Positions 1 to 7,935 of a stretch of 52,500 nucleotides of DNA are shown here, piece after piece (the stretch's first letter is position 1; the number at the start of each line of letters is the position of its first letter). Origin of the DNA: an uncultured Pelagibacteraceae bacterium (GTDB taxonomy: Bacteria > Pseudomonadota > Alphaproteobacteria > Pelagibacterales > Pelagibacteraceae). The notes beneath the pieces are model-generated. The model made no database searches, was not told the DNA's origin, and worked only from the letters and a program-made list of their open reading frames with translations. A program made the position numbers and the translations under genes. The stretch lies in the NCBI GenBank assembly GCA_902561075.1, contig CACEOC010000003.1, forward strand, positions 1-52,500, in the 5' to 3' direction.

Positions 1-1667
1 TTAATTATGTATTGTTGGATAATTGTTAAAATATTCGTACAAACCCAATAAAGAATTAAACCTGCTGCAAAAGGTGCTAAAATTACTGTTAGAAATAAGG
101 GCATGAACATAAAAATCTTTTTTTGCATTTTTTGCATATCATCCGAGCCAGAGGGTTGTGGAGACAGTTTCATTTGAAGCCACATACTACTTCCCATAAG
201 AACTGGAAGAAGACCAATTTCTAAAAAACTTGGAACACTGTAGGGCAGCAATCCAAAAAGATTAAATATTGTTAAAGGATCTTTAGCAGAAAGGTCTTTC
301 CATACCCATATAAAAGGTGAATGTCTCATAGCAAGGTCTAAAAGTAAAAGTTTATATAAACTAAAAAAAATTGGTATTTGTATAAGAATAGGAAAACATG
401 AACTTGCAGGATTCACACCATTAACTTTATAAAGTTTCATCATCTCTTTTTGAAGTTGCTGTTTGTCATCTTTAAATCTCGTTTTCAGATTTTCAATCTC
501 TGGACCCAAGCTTTTCATTTTACCCATAGATTTCATAGAATATTGATTAAGAGGGAAAAATACTATTCTGACCAATATCGTTAGAAGTATTATTGCGTAC
601 CCATAGTTTCCAGTAAAATTGAAGAAATAACTGAGTATTTTATGCATTGGTACAATTATGAAATAAAGCACTCCATAATTAACTATTAAATCTAACTTCT
701 CGATTTTTAAATCATCTTTATATTTGTTTATTTGTTTAATCTCTTTTGCCCCTATTAGAGATTTTACATTATGTTCAACAACAGTATTTGGTCTTATTTC
801 GTAGCCTTTTAGATCGATATAACTTGCCATGTATTTATCATTATACTTCAGATCAAATCTAAATTTTCTACCCTGTTCAGGTATTATAGATGTCATCCAA
901 TATTTATCACCTTGAATAAGTACCCCAGTAGTTCCCTCGGTTGAAAATTTTTTTTCTTCAACATCGTCATAATCAACTTCTTCTAAACTATCTCCTGAAA
1001 TTAATGTATATCCCTCGTGTAAAATATAAAAATCAGTTAAATCACTTGGTAGGTTGTTTCTATTTATTGTTGCGTAGGGGTACAATTTAAAACTAATGTT
1101 TGATTGATTAATTACAGTTTGCTTAACACTAAATAGGTATTTATTATCAATAGCTATTTCTCTCTCGAATCTTATATTTTTGTCGTTTACATAAAATAAT
1201 TTAACCGGATTATTCGGAGTTAAAGTTTTTGATCCATCAACTTTCCACTCAGTATTAGAGTTTGGAGTTCTTACATCTGATTTTGTAGCCCAACCAGTAT
1301 TAAAAGTATATCCTTCATTTGTAGAGGCAGGATTTAGCAATTGAATTTTATTTTTGCTGTCTAAAATTTTATTATACGTCTTTAATTCTAAATCATCAAT
1401 AAGACCTCCGTTTAAAGATATTGAACCTTTTATAAATTCGTTTTCAAAAGTTATTCTCTGACTCGAATTTAAAGCCTCTTGTCTTGAAATTGTTTTAACT
1501 TCTACTTTGTCCTCTAAACTTGGAATATCATTATTCTCTACAATCTCATTTTGTTGAATTTTATTTGATTTTGAAAGTTGTTCGGGGGATGGAGCAAAAA
1601 ATAAACCGTATAGAACAATTACTGCAGCTGATAAAGCTATTGCAGCTATAATATTTTTTAAATCCAT
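1..1667 (-). CDS. yidC: membrane protein insertase YidC (3' end cut by window edge)
   Basis: YidC inserts and folds inner-membrane proteins, alone or with SecYEG. My translation gives an N-terminal membrane anchor (about residues 4-24), a long periplasmic domain, and the C-terminal insertase core, including the conserved tail motif LYWVCTNILTIIQQY. The reading frame is still open at position 1, so only the last few residues are missing; the TTA at 1-3 is not in this frame. The start ATG at 1667 overlaps the yidD stop codon, in the classic rpmH-rnpA-yidD-yidC order. About 555 residues are visible, a normal length for a Gram-negative YidC. Confidence 0.95.
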   Translation of the reverse strand, partial: MDLKNIIAAIALSAAVIVLYGLFFAPSPEQLSKSNKIQQNEIVENNDIPSLEDKVEVKTISRQEALNSSQRITFENEFIKGSISLNGGLIDDLELKTYNKILDSKNKIQLLNPASTNEGYTFNTGWATKSDVRTPNSNTEWKVDGSKTLTPNNPVKLFYVNDKNIRFEREIAIDNKYLFSVKQTVINQSNISFKLYPYATINRNNLPSDLTDFYILHEGYTLISGDSLEEVDYDDVEEKKFSTEGTTGVLIQGDKYWMTSIIPEQGRKFRFDLKYNDKYMASYIDLKGYEIRPNTVVEHNVKSLIGAKEIKQINKYKDDLKIEKLDLIVNYGVLYFIIVPMHKILSYFFNFTGNYGYAIILLTILVRIVFFPLNQYSMKSMGKMKSLGPEIENLKTRFKDDKQQLQKEMMKLYKVNGVNPASSCFPILIQIPIFFSLYKLLLLDLAMRHSPFIWVWKDLSAKDPLTIFNLFGLLPYSVPSFLEIGLLPVLMGSSMWLQMKLSPQPSGSDDMQKMQKKIFMFMPLFLTVILAPFAAGLILYWVCTNILTIIQQYII

Positions 1668-1903
1668 TACCCATCTCCTTTTTTTACAGGGTCATGACCA
1701 CCAGTTTTAAACCAAGGATTACATTTAATAATTCTTATTATCGATTTAAGAGTAGCTGTGAAAAAATTAAATTCTTTAAAGCAATCTAGTGCATAAGAAC
1801 TACACGTTGGATAAAATTTACATGAGTTAGAAAAAAAAGGACTCAAAAATATCTTGTAAGCATTTATTAACAAAATTACTGGAAAATTAAAAATTTTGTT
1901 CAT
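1667..1903 (-). CDS. yidD: YidD, membrane protein insertion efficiency factor
   Basis: YidD is a small membrane-associated protein that helps YidC-dependent insertion; its exact mechanism is unsettled. The 78-residue product has the family hallmarks: an N-terminal amphipathic or hydrophobic stretch ending in the Y-K-I-F-L-S-P segment, the cysteine motif C-K-F-Y-P-T-C-S-x-Y-A, and the distal C-N-P-W motif followed by G-G-x-D-P-V. It lies between rnpA (4-nt overlap) and yidC (1-nt overlap), as expected. Length is normal for the family. Confidence 0.93.
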   Translation of the reverse strand: MNKIFNFPVILLINAYKIFLSPFFSNSCKFYPTCSSYALDCFKEFNFFTATLKSIIRIIKCNPWFKTGGHDPVKKGDG

Positions 1904-2241
1904 ATAATTTTTTCAATATCTTTAAAAATATTATTTTTGATTAATTTATACTCGTCATCAAATACATTCTTTTTTGCAATAAATAAATAAGAATATTTTA
2001 AATTAATATCGCATTTTTTTAATGCATCATACATAATATTTCTCAATCTTCTTTTGATTTTATTTCTTAAAACAGAGTTGCCTAGTTTTTTTTTAGTTAC
2101 AAAACTTATGTTTAAGTAATTATTGTTTTTTGATCTTATTGTTTTAAAAAAAATAGTTATATATTTATTAGAAATTTTTTTTCCGTTTAATAATTTTTTA
2201 AAATCCTCATTTTTAGAAAGACTAACAATTTTAGTTTTCAT
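1900..2241 (-). CDS. rnpA: ribonuclease P protein component
   Basis: RnpA is the protein subunit of RNase P, which matures tRNA 5' ends and helps bind the pre-tRNA leader. The 113-residue product contains the conserved basic RNR-type motif (VLRNKIKRRLRN, about residues 58-69). It is Lys-rich, like most proteins here. Its ATG at 2241 shares a base with the rpmH stop codon in a TAATG arrangement, so the two genes are probably translationally coupled. The RNase P RNA gene is not in this window. Confidence 0.92.
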   Translation of the reverse strand: MKTKIVSLSKNEDFKKLLNGKKISNKYITIFFKTIRSKNNNYLNISFVTKKKLGNSVLRNKIKRRLRNIMYDALKKCDINLKYSYLFIAKKNVFDDEYKLIKNNIFKDIEKII

Positions 2242-2375
2242 TAAACAGATAGTTTTTTCCTGTTTTTTTTTCTTCTATTTTTCAAAACTTTCTGTCTTTT
2301 TTTAGTTGACATTCTAGAGCGAAATCCATGCTTACGAGCTCTTTTGACTTTCGAAGGTTGCCAGGTTCTTTTCAT
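2241..2375 (-). CDS. rpmH: 50S ribosomal protein L34
   Basis: A 44-codon protein that reads [20 protein letters not shown] at its start, the near-invariant L34 sequence, followed by RMST and a lysine/arginine-rich tail. L34 is a small basic protein of the large ribosomal subunit. This is the first gene of the minus-strand operon that continues into rnpA, yidD and yidC. The gap at 2376-2448 separates it from a divergent gene and must hold its promoter. A TATAAG-like -10 is visible on the minus strand there, without a convincing -35. Confidence 0.94.
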   Translation of the reverse strand: MKRTWQPSKVKRARKHGFRSRMSTKKRQKVLKNRRKKNRKKLSV

Positions 2376-2448
2376 AGTACTTAATTTAAATCCGATCTTA
2401 TAGAAAATAAAACTATATAAGTACAGTTATTTTTTATAAATTATTAAG

Positions 2449-3168
2449 ATGGATAATATAAAAAAAATCAAAATTTTACTTGGAACTGCATATATTATTA
2501 TATTATCTCTATTTTTGTGGGTATTATTTAGCAATTTCTCAATCAAAGATTTTAATAGCTATGAAATAATAAAATCTAATACTGACATTCTTAATAATAT
2601 TAAAGATAATAATTTAATCTTTTTATCTTTAGGGTTTTTTTTATTTACAGTAGTTTGGGTATTGCTTTTAGGTTTTGGTTCACCAATTTTACTAATAGGT
2701 GGTTTTATTTTCGGAAAATGGATAGGTTCAATTATTGTTATATTAAGCTTAAGCAGCGGATGCACTCTTTTATATATTTTTGGTAGTTATCTTTTTAAAA
2801 ATATTATTGAAAAAAAATTTTCTTTAAAATTTTCCTATTTAATAAATAAATTTAAAAAGAATGAATTCTTATATTTTGTAATTTTCAGAGCAATTGGAGG
2901 AATTCCTTTTTTTATTCAAAATTTAATTCCAATAATTTTTAATATAAGTTTAAAAAATTATTTTTTTGGTTCTTTAATTGGAATGACACCTCAAATTTTT
3001 ATAGGCGTATCTTTAGGTGCTGGAATAAACAAATTAATTAAAAGTAATAGCGAAGTACCGAGTTTCTTTGATATGATATTTATGCCCGATATATTTATTC
3101 CTGTTATTGGTTTAATATTGATTTTCGTAATTGGTTTTATTTCAAGAAAAAAGTTTTTTAAAGAATAA
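2449..3168 (+). CDS. TVP38/TMEM64 (VTT-domain) family membrane protein
   Basis: Integral membrane protein of 239 residues. Hydrophobic segments lie near residues 8-27, 56-80, 85-112, 140-165 and 208-232. The central part carries VTT (DedA-like) hallmarks: a G-S-P-x-L-L-I-G-G-F-I-F-G block near residues 77-90, and an F-R-A-I-G-G-I-P-F-F-x-x-N block (about 147-160) that matches the re-entrant loop. The family is linked to lipid scrambling or membrane homeostasis in general, and no substrate can be read from the sequence. It is divergent from rpmH and ends 4 bp before the end of a minus-strand tRNA gene. Confidence 0.75.
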   Translation: MDNIKKIKILLGTAYIIILSLFLWVLFSNFSIKDFNSYEIIKSNTDILNNIKDNNLIFLSLGFFLFTVVWVLLLGFGSPILLIGGFIFGKWIGSIIVILSLSSGCTLLYIFGSYLFKNIIEKKFSLKFSYLINKFKKNEFLYFVIFRAIGGIPFFIQNLIPIIFNISLKNYFFGSLIGMTPQIFIGVSLGAGINKLIKSNSEVPSFFDMIFMPDIFIPVIGLILIFVIGFISRKKFFKE

Positions 3169-3172
3169 AGTC

Positions 3173-3246
3173 TGGTGCCCTGACCCAGAATTGAACTGGA
3201 AACTGATCCTTACCATGGATCTGTTATACCATTTAACTATCAGGGC
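3173..3246 (-). tRNA. tRNA-Thr (anticodon GGT)
   Basis: Read on the minus strand this folds into a full cloverleaf. The acceptor is GCCCTGA paired with TCAGGGC, followed by discriminator A and an encoded CCA. The D stem is GTTA/TAAC. The anticodon stem GATCC/GGATC carries loop ATGGTAA, and the T stem TCCAG/CTGGG carries loop TTCAATT. The GGT anticodon reads ACC and ACU (Thr). The gene is convergent with the membrane protein gene to its left. Confidence 0.95.
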
Positions 3247-3293
3247 ATATTAATAAGCAAACATTAGTGTATAATAGAAAAATAGACAAATTA

Positions 3294-3321
3294 TTGACTT
3301 ATTTTTTTTTTAAAACATAAT
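3294..3321 (+). promoter_or_regulatory. candidate sigma70-type promoter for the small basic gene and dcd-murA
   Basis: TTGACT (3294-3299) and CATAAT (3316-3321) are separated by 16 nt. They lie about 25-50 bp upstream of the ATG at 3346, and a good Shine-Dalgarno AAGGA sits at 3335-3339. This is a match by eye only, but it is among the best -35/-10 pairs in the window. Confidence 0.45.
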
Positions 3322-3345
3322 ATATATTAATCTTAAGGATGAAAA

Positions 3346-3546
3346 ATGGGTATACACTATGATTATAAAAGCACTAGAGGTGCTAAGGCTATGGAGAAGC
3401 AAGCCAAAAGAGAGAAAAAGCTTGCAGAGAAAAGAGCAAAAAAGCAAGCAAAAGCAGGTTCCTTAAATAAATCAGAAAGTGATAAAACCATACCTATAGA
3501 TACTGTAATAACTTTAGATCATCTCACAAATCCTGATAAAAAGTAA
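3346..3546 (+). CDS. small basic hypothetical protein
   Basis: A 66-residue protein that I do not recognise. The middle (about residues 10-40) is a Lys/Arg/Glu/Ala-rich stretch with repeated K-x-A-K and K-R-E-K-K patterns that would form a charged helix. The C-terminal part contains IPIDTVITLDHLTNPDK, which looks like a conserved short module. No signal peptide or membrane segment is seen. A promoter-like sequence and an AAGGA ribosome site precede it. It is probably the first gene of a transcript running into dcd and murA. The function is unknown; its charge suggests nucleic acid or ribosome contact, which is only a guess. Confidence 0.7.
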   Translation: MGIHYDYKSTRGAKAMEKQAKREKKLAEKRAKKQAKAGSLNKSESDKTIPIDTVITLDHLTNPDKK

Positions 3547-3553
3547 TTATTTT

Positions 3554-3667
3554 ATGTCAAAAAAAAAGAAAGCTTCTGAGCTTGATCTTAAAAATGCTTT
3601 ACGTAAAAATTTAAAAAAAAGAAAACTTTTTCAAAAGAAAAATAAAAGAAATGATATTAAACGATAA
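3554..3667 (+). CDS. very small basic hypothetical protein (37 aa)
   Basis: ATG to TAA with 37 residues, starting MSKKKKASELDLKNALRK and ending in a Lys/Arg/Asn-rich tail. It begins 7 bp after the previous small gene and overlaps the dcd start by 17 nt, which fits tight co-translation. No clear Shine-Dalgarno is seen. AT-rich DNA makes Lys/Asn-rich ORFs by chance, so the support is the operon position and the non-random start (SELDLKNAL), not homology. Confidence 0.5.
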   Translation: MSKKKKASELDLKNALRKNLKKRKLFQKKNKRNDIKR

Positions 3668-4202
3668 GCAAATAAAAAAATTAGCTGAAGAAGAAGAAAT
3701 GATCAGTCCATTTGTCGGTGAAAGTATATCAAAGGGCATTAGTCATGGACTTAATTCTTTTGGTTATGATTTAAGGTGTGGATCAGAATTTAAAATATTT
3801 ACTAATATTAAAGGAGCCACAGCGGATCCAAAAAATTTTAGTGAAGATAATTTTATTACTATTAAAGATGAAAAATCAATTCTAATTCCACCTAACTCTT
3901 TTGCGCTTGCCTCAAGCTTGGAATATTTCAAAATGCCAAGAAATGTTACTGGTTTAGTGACTGCAAAATCAACTTATGCAAGATGTGGTCTGGGTGTTCC
4001 TCCAACAGTTCTTGAAGGAGGGTGGCATGGGGTATTAGTATTGGAATTTTCAAACCATACTAGCAATTCAATAAGATTATATGCAAATAGTGGTGCTGCA
4101 CAAATTTTATTTTTTCAGGGTGATCAACCTGAAGTATCATACTCAGATAGAAAAGGTAAGTATCAAGGTCAAACAGGCATTACACTCGCAAAGTCAAAGT
4201 AG
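3651..4202 (+). CDS. dcd: dCTP deaminase
   Basis: Converts dCTP to dUTP, feeding dTMP synthesis and controlling dUTP pools. The 183-residue product has the family blocks: an N-terminal LND-x-x-I start, SFGYDLRCG (about 38-46), the substrate-binding AKSTYAR-x-GL motif (about 104-113), and VLEFSNHT with the catalytic Glu. The C-terminal GKYQGQTG-x-T closes over the nucleotide. It follows two small basic genes and is 1 bp from murA. The segment before VLEFSN reads EGGWHG, where EPEWEG or EPGWEG is more usual. Confidence 0.93.
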   Translation: MILNDKQIKKLAEEEEMISPFVGESISKGISHGLNSFGYDLRCGSEFKIFTNIKGATADPKNFSEDNFITIKDEKSILIPPNSFALASSLEYFKMPRNVTGLVTAKSTYARCGLGVPPTVLEGGWHGVLVLEFSNHTSNSIRLYANSGAAQILFFQGDQPEVSYSDRKGKYQGQTGITLAKSK

Positions 4203-4203
4203 T

Positions 4204-5472
4204 ATGGAAAAATTTGTGATTAAAGGTCCATCTAATCATATTAATGGAATAGTAAATATCAGTGGAGCTAAGAACTCTTGTCTACCATTAATGGCTTCAT
4301 CTATTCTATTTAAAAATGAAGTATTTCTCAAAAATGTCCCTTTCGTAAACGATGTTTTTACTATGATTAAACTTTTAACCTCACTTGGTTCGAAAATAAA
4401 GATTTCAATTAAAAACAAAACAATAAGAATTATAAATAATAAAAATCATAAATTAATAGTTCCGTATAACCTTGTCTCAACAATGCGAGCAGGAGTACTT
4501 ACTATGGGACCATTACTTGGGAAATATCAAAAAAGAAATATATTTGTAGCTAAAGGCGGAGGTTGCAGCTTAGGTATTAGAGATATCAATTATCATTTAT
4601 CAGGATTCAAAAGCCTTCATGCTTTCAATACACTAAAGGATGGTTATGTAAAAATTAGCTCAAAAAAAGGATTGGTAGGAAGCAAATTTAGATTTCCAAA
4701 TGTAACAGTTACAGGAACAGCAAATTTGATTATGGCAGCAGTTTTAGCTAAAGGTGTTTCAATTTTTAAAAATATTTCTATAGAGCCAGAGGTTGTTGAT
4801 TTAATAAACTTTTTAAATAAATCAGGTGCAAAGATTAAATTCATAGGTAAAAGAACAATTAAAATTGTAGGCGTAAAAGAGTTTTTAAATGGAGAACATG
4901 AAATCATCGGCGATAGAATAGAAGCTTTCAGTTATTTATGCGTAGGCGCAATATCCAAAGGAAAAGTAACAGTCAAAAATATAGATCCTAAATTTTTAAA
5001 TTCTGAAATTACCACATTAAAAAAAATTGGTTTTTTGATTGATACCAAAGGTAAAAGTATATCTTTAAATTGTAAAAAAAAATTAAAACCAATTAATTTT
5101 AAAACTGGCCCTTTCCCAAAGTTTGCAACTGATAATATGCCAGCACTCATGGCTGTTCTTTCTAAAATACCTGGAAAGAGTATAGTAGAAGAAACAATTT
5201 TTTCTAACAGATTTATGGCTGCACCAGAGCTATGTAGGATGGGTGCAAACATTAAAATTAAAAAAAATAATGCTACAATAATAGGACAAAAATTTTTGAA
5301 TGGAGCTGATTGTATTTCTTCAGATCTTAGAACAACGTTTGCTATAATTTTAGGAGCTTTGTCCTCAAATGGAAAATCAGAAATTCAAAGGGTTTATCAC
5401 GGATTAAGAGGATATTATCGACTAGTTTTTAAGTTAAGAAAAATCGGAGTGAATATTAAATCTGTTGTTTAA
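4204..5472 (+). CDS. murA: UDP-N-acetylglucosamine 1-carboxyvinyltransferase
   Basis: First committed step of peptidoglycan synthesis in the cytoplasm: transfer of enolpyruvate from PEP to UDP-GlcNAc. I start it at the ATG at 4204 (422 aa, MEKFVIKGP); the open frame extends upstream into dcd but that part has no MurA character. The ISGAKNSCLP block (about residues 18-27) matches the family. The catalytic Cys lies in G-G-G-C-S-L-G (about 118-124). R-x-T (SSDLRTTFA) and GLRGYYRL are near the C-terminus. It is followed immediately by the DUF2948 gene and hisD, the alphaproteobacterial order. Confidence 0.95.
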   Translation: MEKFVIKGPSNHINGIVNISGAKNSCLPLMASSILFKNEVFLKNVPFVNDVFTMIKLLTSLGSKIKISIKNKTIRIINNKNHKLIVPYNLVSTMRAGVLTMGPLLGKYQKRNIFVAKGGGCSLGIRDINYHLSGFKSLHAFNTLKDGYVKISSKKGLVGSKFRFPNVTVTGTANLIMAAVLAKGVSIFKNISIEPEVVDLINFLNKSGAKIKFIGKRTIKIVGVKEFLNGEHEIIGDRIEAFSYLCVGAISKGKVTVKNIDPKFLNSEITTLKKIGFLIDTKGKSISLNCKKKLKPINFKTGPFPKFATDNMPALMAVLSKIPGKSIVEETIFSNRFMAAPELCRMGANIKIKKNNATIIGQKFLNGADCISSDLRTTFAIILGALSSNGKSEIQRVYHGLRGYYRLVFKLRKIGVNIKSVV

Positions 5473-5880
5473 ATGAAGAAAAGATTTTTTAAAAAAATAA
5501 TAGCACAAACTTCGGAGGATTTAAGATTGATTGCTGCATTATGTTCAGACTCGTTAACAGTATCAAATAAAATTAAATATTTAAAAGATAATAAAATTTT
5601 TTTAATACCAATAGAAAGACCTTTGAATGAATTAGGAAAAAAAAACAAAAAAATCGAAAGTATTCTAAAATTTGAATATATAGAAAAATCAAAATCAAAA
5701 AATATAATTCAAGATAACGATAATAAAATTTTAAAATTAATTACGATAGATATTTTCAAGAAAAATAATAATTTTGAAATATCACTTTTATTTTCTGATA
5801 ATGCAGCTATAAATCTAGAAACAGAAATAATTGAAGCTACTTTAGAAGATTTAAAAAAAGCAAATGATGAAAATAATTGA
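5473..5880 (+). CDS. DUF2948 family protein
   Basis: A 135-residue cytoplasmic protein of unknown function. The opening segment, with TSEDLRLIAALCSDSL near residues 13-28, and its place between murA and hisD are diagnostic of the alphaproteobacterial DUF2948 family. The middle is Lys/Asn-rich and weakly conserved. The C-terminal E-x-x-x-x-D-L segment is also typical. The start codon abuts the murA stop and the end overlaps hisD by 17 nt, so coupled translation is likely. No catalytic motif is visible. Confidence 0.8.
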   Translation: MKKRFFKKIIAQTSEDLRLIAALCSDSLTVSNKIKYLKDNKIFLIPIERPLNELGKKNKKIESILKFEYIEKSKSKNIIQDNDNKILKLITIDIFKKNNNFEISLLFSDNAAINLETEIIEATLEDLKKANDENN

Positions 5881-7126
5881 TTTTTCAAAAAAAAATGGAA
5901 AAAAAACTCTTTTAGATTTTCTTGAAAAAAGAAGATCTAGGTTTAGTATGGACACATCCGTTGTGGATAAAATAATAAAAGATATAAAAAAAAATAAAAA
6001 TAGAGCAGTAATTAAATATGAAAAAAAATTTTCAAAAAATAATAAAATTAAGCCGAGTAAAAATGAAATTTATAACACAATAAAGTCACTGGATAAAAAA
6101 GTAATTAAGGCAATTGATTTAGCTTTTAATAGAATTGAAAGATTCCACAAATTACAAAAAGTCTCAAATATAAAGTTTATAGATAGTTACAATAATAAGA
6201 TTGAATATAGACATCTTCCTTTAAAATCAGTTGGAATATATATTCCAGCGAACTTACCTTCATCATTATTAATGAATGCTATACCAGCAAAAATTGCGGG
6301 AGTTAAGAGAATTGTATTAGCCAACCCTAGAACTAACGGAAAATTAAATTCTGCTATTATGTATGTTGCAAAAAAATGTGGTATTAAGGAAATAATAAAT
6401 GTTGGTGGAGCTCAAGCGATCGCAAGTTTAGCTTATATTCAAAGAGTAGATAAAATAGTTGGCCCTGGAAACGACTTTGTTGCTAAAGCAAAACAAAAAG
6501 TGTTTGGACAAGTTGGTACTGAGGGTATGATAGCAGGACCATCAGAGGTAACTATTATTGCAGATAGTAAATCTGACGTAAAACAAATTTCTACATCAAT
6601 GGCAGCTCAATCTGAACACGGTATAAATTCACAGAGCATCTTAATTTCCAAAGATAAAAATATATTAATTAAATGTGATCTATTCTTAAGAAATATTTTA
6701 GAAAAATTTTTAAATAAAAAAACTATAAGTGAAAGTATTAATAAAAATGGCTTACTGCTATATGCCAAAAGTGATAGTCAAATTATTCAAGCAGTAAATC
6801 TAATTTCTCCAGAACATTTAGAAATACTAACAACAAATACAAATAAATTTAAAAATAAAATTTATAATGCTGGTAGTATTGGTATTGGAGCTTTTAGCCC
6901 GGTTGCTGCAAGTGATTATACAGTAGGCACTAATCATACACTTGGAACTTTAGGTTCATCTAAATTTGCTTCTGGTTTAAATTTAAATGACTTTTATAAA
7001 AAAATTAGTCTGTTTACTTTATCAAAAAAAGGTATTGAAGTTATTGGCAAGGAAGCTATAACTCTTGCCGAATATGAAAACTTACAAGCTCATGCACTTA
7101 GTATTAAATCAAGAATTCAAGGATAA
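5864..7126 (+). CDS. hisD: histidinol dehydrogenase
   Basis: Zn-dependent enzyme for the last two steps of histidine synthesis (histidinol to histidine with 2 NAD+). Two adjacent ATGs (5864, 5867) are possible starts. Visible motifs: [50 protein letters not shown], the metal/substrate Q-S-E-H-G segment (about 248-252), S-P-E-H-L-E, S-D-Y and N-H, and a C-terminal His in LQAHAL. The usual GPNH is GTNH here. UPF0262, often between hisD and infA in Alphaproteobacteria, is missing. The gene sits apart from the hisS-hisZ-hisG block but only about 1 kb upstream. Confidence 0.95.
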   Translation: MMKIIDFSKKNGKKTLLDFLEKRRSRFSMDTSVVDKIIKDIKKNKNRAVIKYEKKFSKNNKIKPSKNEIYNTIKSLDKKVIKAIDLAFNRIERFHKLQKVSNIKFIDSYNNKIEYRHLPLKSVGIYIPANLPSSLLMNAIPAKIAGVKRIVLANPRTNGKLNSAIMYVAKKCGIKEIINVGGAQAIASLAYIQRVDKIVGPGNDFVAKAKQKVFGQVGTEGMIAGPSEVTIIADSKSDVKQISTSMAAQSEHGINSQSILISKDKNILIKCDLFLRNILEKFLNKKTISESINKNGLLLYAKSDSQIIQAVNLISPEHLEILTTNTNKFKNKIYNAGSIGIGAFSPVAASDYTVGTNHTLGTLGSSKFASGLNLNDFYKKISLFTLSKKGIEVIGKEAITLAEYENLQAHALSIKSRIQG

Positions 7127-7134
7127 TTAATTTA

Positions 7135-7353
7135 ATGGTTAAAGAAAACACATTAGAATTTTCAGGAGAAGTAGTTGAATTATTGAAGAATGCCATGTTC
7201 AGAGTAAAGCTTTCAAATGGACATACAATTATTTGTCACAGCGCAGGAAAAATTCGAAAAAATCGGATTAGAATATTGCAAGGAGACACAGTGAAAGTAA
7301 ATGTATCCCCTTACGACCTAACGCGAGGAATTATCGTTTTTAGGGGATTGTAG
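7135..7353 (+). CDS. infA: translation initiation factor IF-1
   Basis: A 72-residue single OB-fold protein that binds the 30S A site during initiation. It has the IF-1 pattern: E-F-x-G-x-V-V-E-L-L-x-N-A-M-F-R-V (about 8-24), H[11 protein letters not shown], G-D[19 protein letters not shown]. Length is that of the family. It lies 8 bp after hisD, with tRNA-Phe starting 13 bp downstream. Confidence 0.96.
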   Translation: MVKENTLEFSGEVVELLKNAMFRVKLSNGHTIICHSAGKIRKNRIRILQGDTVKVNVSPYDLTRGIIVFRGL

Positions 7354-7366
7354 AGTTTTTATTTGA

Positions 7367-7441
7367 GCCTCGGTAGCTCAGGAGTAGAGCAGAGCCCTGA
7401 AAAGGCTTGTGTCGGAGGTGCGAATCCTTCCCGAGGCACCA
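7367..7441 (+). tRNA. tRNA-Phe (anticodon GAA)
   Basis: Cloverleaf with acceptor GCCTCGG/CCGAGGC, discriminator A and encoded CCA. The D stem is GCTC/GAGC. The anticodon stem GAGCC/GGCTT carries loop CTGAAAA. GAA reads UUC and UUU. It lies close enough to infA to be cut from the same transcript. Confidence 0.96.
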
Positions 7442-7471
7442 CTATTAAATAAATCTGATACATCATAAAGC

Positions 7472-7498
7472 TTGCATTAAATTTAGAAATCTAATAAT
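7472..7498 (+). promoter_or_regulatory. candidate promoter of the cold shock gene
   Basis: TTGCAT (7472-7477) and AATAAT (7493-7498) with 15 nt between. A start near 7505 would put the perfect hairpin at 7505-7521 at the very 5' end of the message. Weak by-eye match. Confidence 0.35.
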
Positions 7499-7504
7499 TA
7501 AGCT

Positions 7505-7521
7505 TAGCTTTTTAAGCTAAA
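7505..7521 (+). promoter_or_regulatory. perfect hairpin in the cold shock 5' leader
   Basis: TTAGCTT / AAGCTAA with a 3-nt T loop, 25 bp upstream of the cold shock ATG. It is too far from a T run to act as a normal terminator for tRNA-Phe. It may protect the 5' end of the message or act as a temperature-sensitive leader element; both are inference. A purine-rich AAAGAAAGAG ribosome site follows before the ATG. Confidence 0.4.
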
Positions 7522-7546
7522 GTTAATAAACAAAGAAAGAGTAAAA

Positions 7547-7756
7547 ATGAGTCTAAAAGGTAAAGTAAAATGGTTTAATGGAAAAAAAGGTTATGGTTTC
7601 ATTGAACGTGAAGATAAAGAAAAAGATGTTTTCGTACACGCTTCAGCAGTAAGAGAAGCTGGTTTAAAATTCCTAAATGAGGGAGACGAATTAACATTTG
7701 AAGTTGAAGACGGAGAAAAAGGTCCTGCCGCAGTAAAACTGCAAAAAACCTCTTAA
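7547..7756 (+). CDS. cold shock protein, CspA family
   Basis: A 69-residue single cold shock domain that binds single-stranded RNA or DNA and melts secondary structure. The RNP1 motif K-G-Y-G-F-I (about 14-19) and RNP2 V-F-V-H-A-S (about 28-33) are both present, after the [12 protein letters not shown] opening. Length matches stand-alone Csp proteins. It has its own intergenic leader with a hairpin and is followed by a long stem-loop at 7775-7817. It could be any of the csp paralogues, so I give no symbol. Confidence 0.94.
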   Translation: MSLKGKVKWFNGKKGYGFIEREDKEKDVFVHASAVREAGLKFLNEGDELTFEVEDGEKGPAAVKLQKTS

Positions 7757-7774
7757 TTCTAATTCAAGTATTTT

Positions 7775-7817
7775 GTATAGGAGTATTACAGTTAACATAG
7801 CTGTATTATTCCTGTAC
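7775..7817 (+). terminator. long stem-loop after the cold shock gene, probable 3' end structure
   Basis: Positions 7775-7791 pair with 7801-7817 as a 17-bp stem. It contains two G-T pairs and one mismatch, and the loop is 9 nt. It starts 19 bp after the csp stop codon. The tail after it is AT-rich but not a clean T run, so it may work as a terminator or as a 3' RNA-stabilising hairpin. The region between it and the His leader (7818-7860) is AT-rich, with only a weak TTGCAT/TTAATT promoter-like pair. Confidence 0.55.
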
Positions 7818-7860
7818 TTAATGTATTGCATTTATTTAAAAAGATGTTAATTAAATCGCA

Positions 7861-7935
7861 ATGACTAAAAAAGTTATAAATACTTGCAATTTTCACAGAC
7901 ACCATTCTCATGCTGGCTGCACGCTAGCAATTTAA
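7861..7935 (+). CDS. candidate histidine-rich leader peptide for tRNA-His-hisS-hisZ-hisG
   Basis: ATG to TAA, 24 codons. The peptide begins MTKKVINT and continues CNFHRHHSHAGC, with His at codons 12, 14, 15 and 17. Four His in six residues is striking in a proteome where His is rare, and the next genes are tRNA-His, histidyl-tRNA synthetase and the two HisG-type subunits. This is the arrangement expected of ribosome-mediated attenuation, where stalling at His codons reports low charged tRNA-His. The last third is locally richer in G and C than the intergenic DNA around it. No strong Shine-Dalgarno is visible; a TTAATT at 7847-7852 could drive a nearly leaderless start. The ORF is seen directly; its role is inferred. 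Confidence 0.55.
   Translation: MTKKVINTCNFHRHHSHAGCTLAI
7911..7929 (+). promoter_or_regulatory. hairpin at the end of the His-rich leader ORF, candidate attenuator stem
   Basis: TGCTGGC (7911-7917) pairs with GCTAGCA (7923-7929) around a 5-nt loop, followed by an AT-rich, partly T-rich tail. A ribosome stalled on the His codons (7894-7911) would cover the 5' arm and prevent the hairpin; a ribosome finishing the peptide would also pass through it. Alternative partners exist: ATTAAATCGC at 7850-7859 nearly complements GCAATTTAAT just after the stem. Whether this is a terminator or another switch cannot be decided by eye. Confidence 0.35.

Noticed and set aside
1-3. TTA at the left edge as the yidC stop codon
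   Set aside because: It is out of frame with the yidC start at 1667; the in-frame codons there encode the IIQQYII tail, so the gene is cut by the window edge.
4081-4203. N-terminal extension of murA inside dcd
   Set aside because: The extra 41 residues are a frame-shifted reading of dcd; MurA homology begins at the ATG at 4204.
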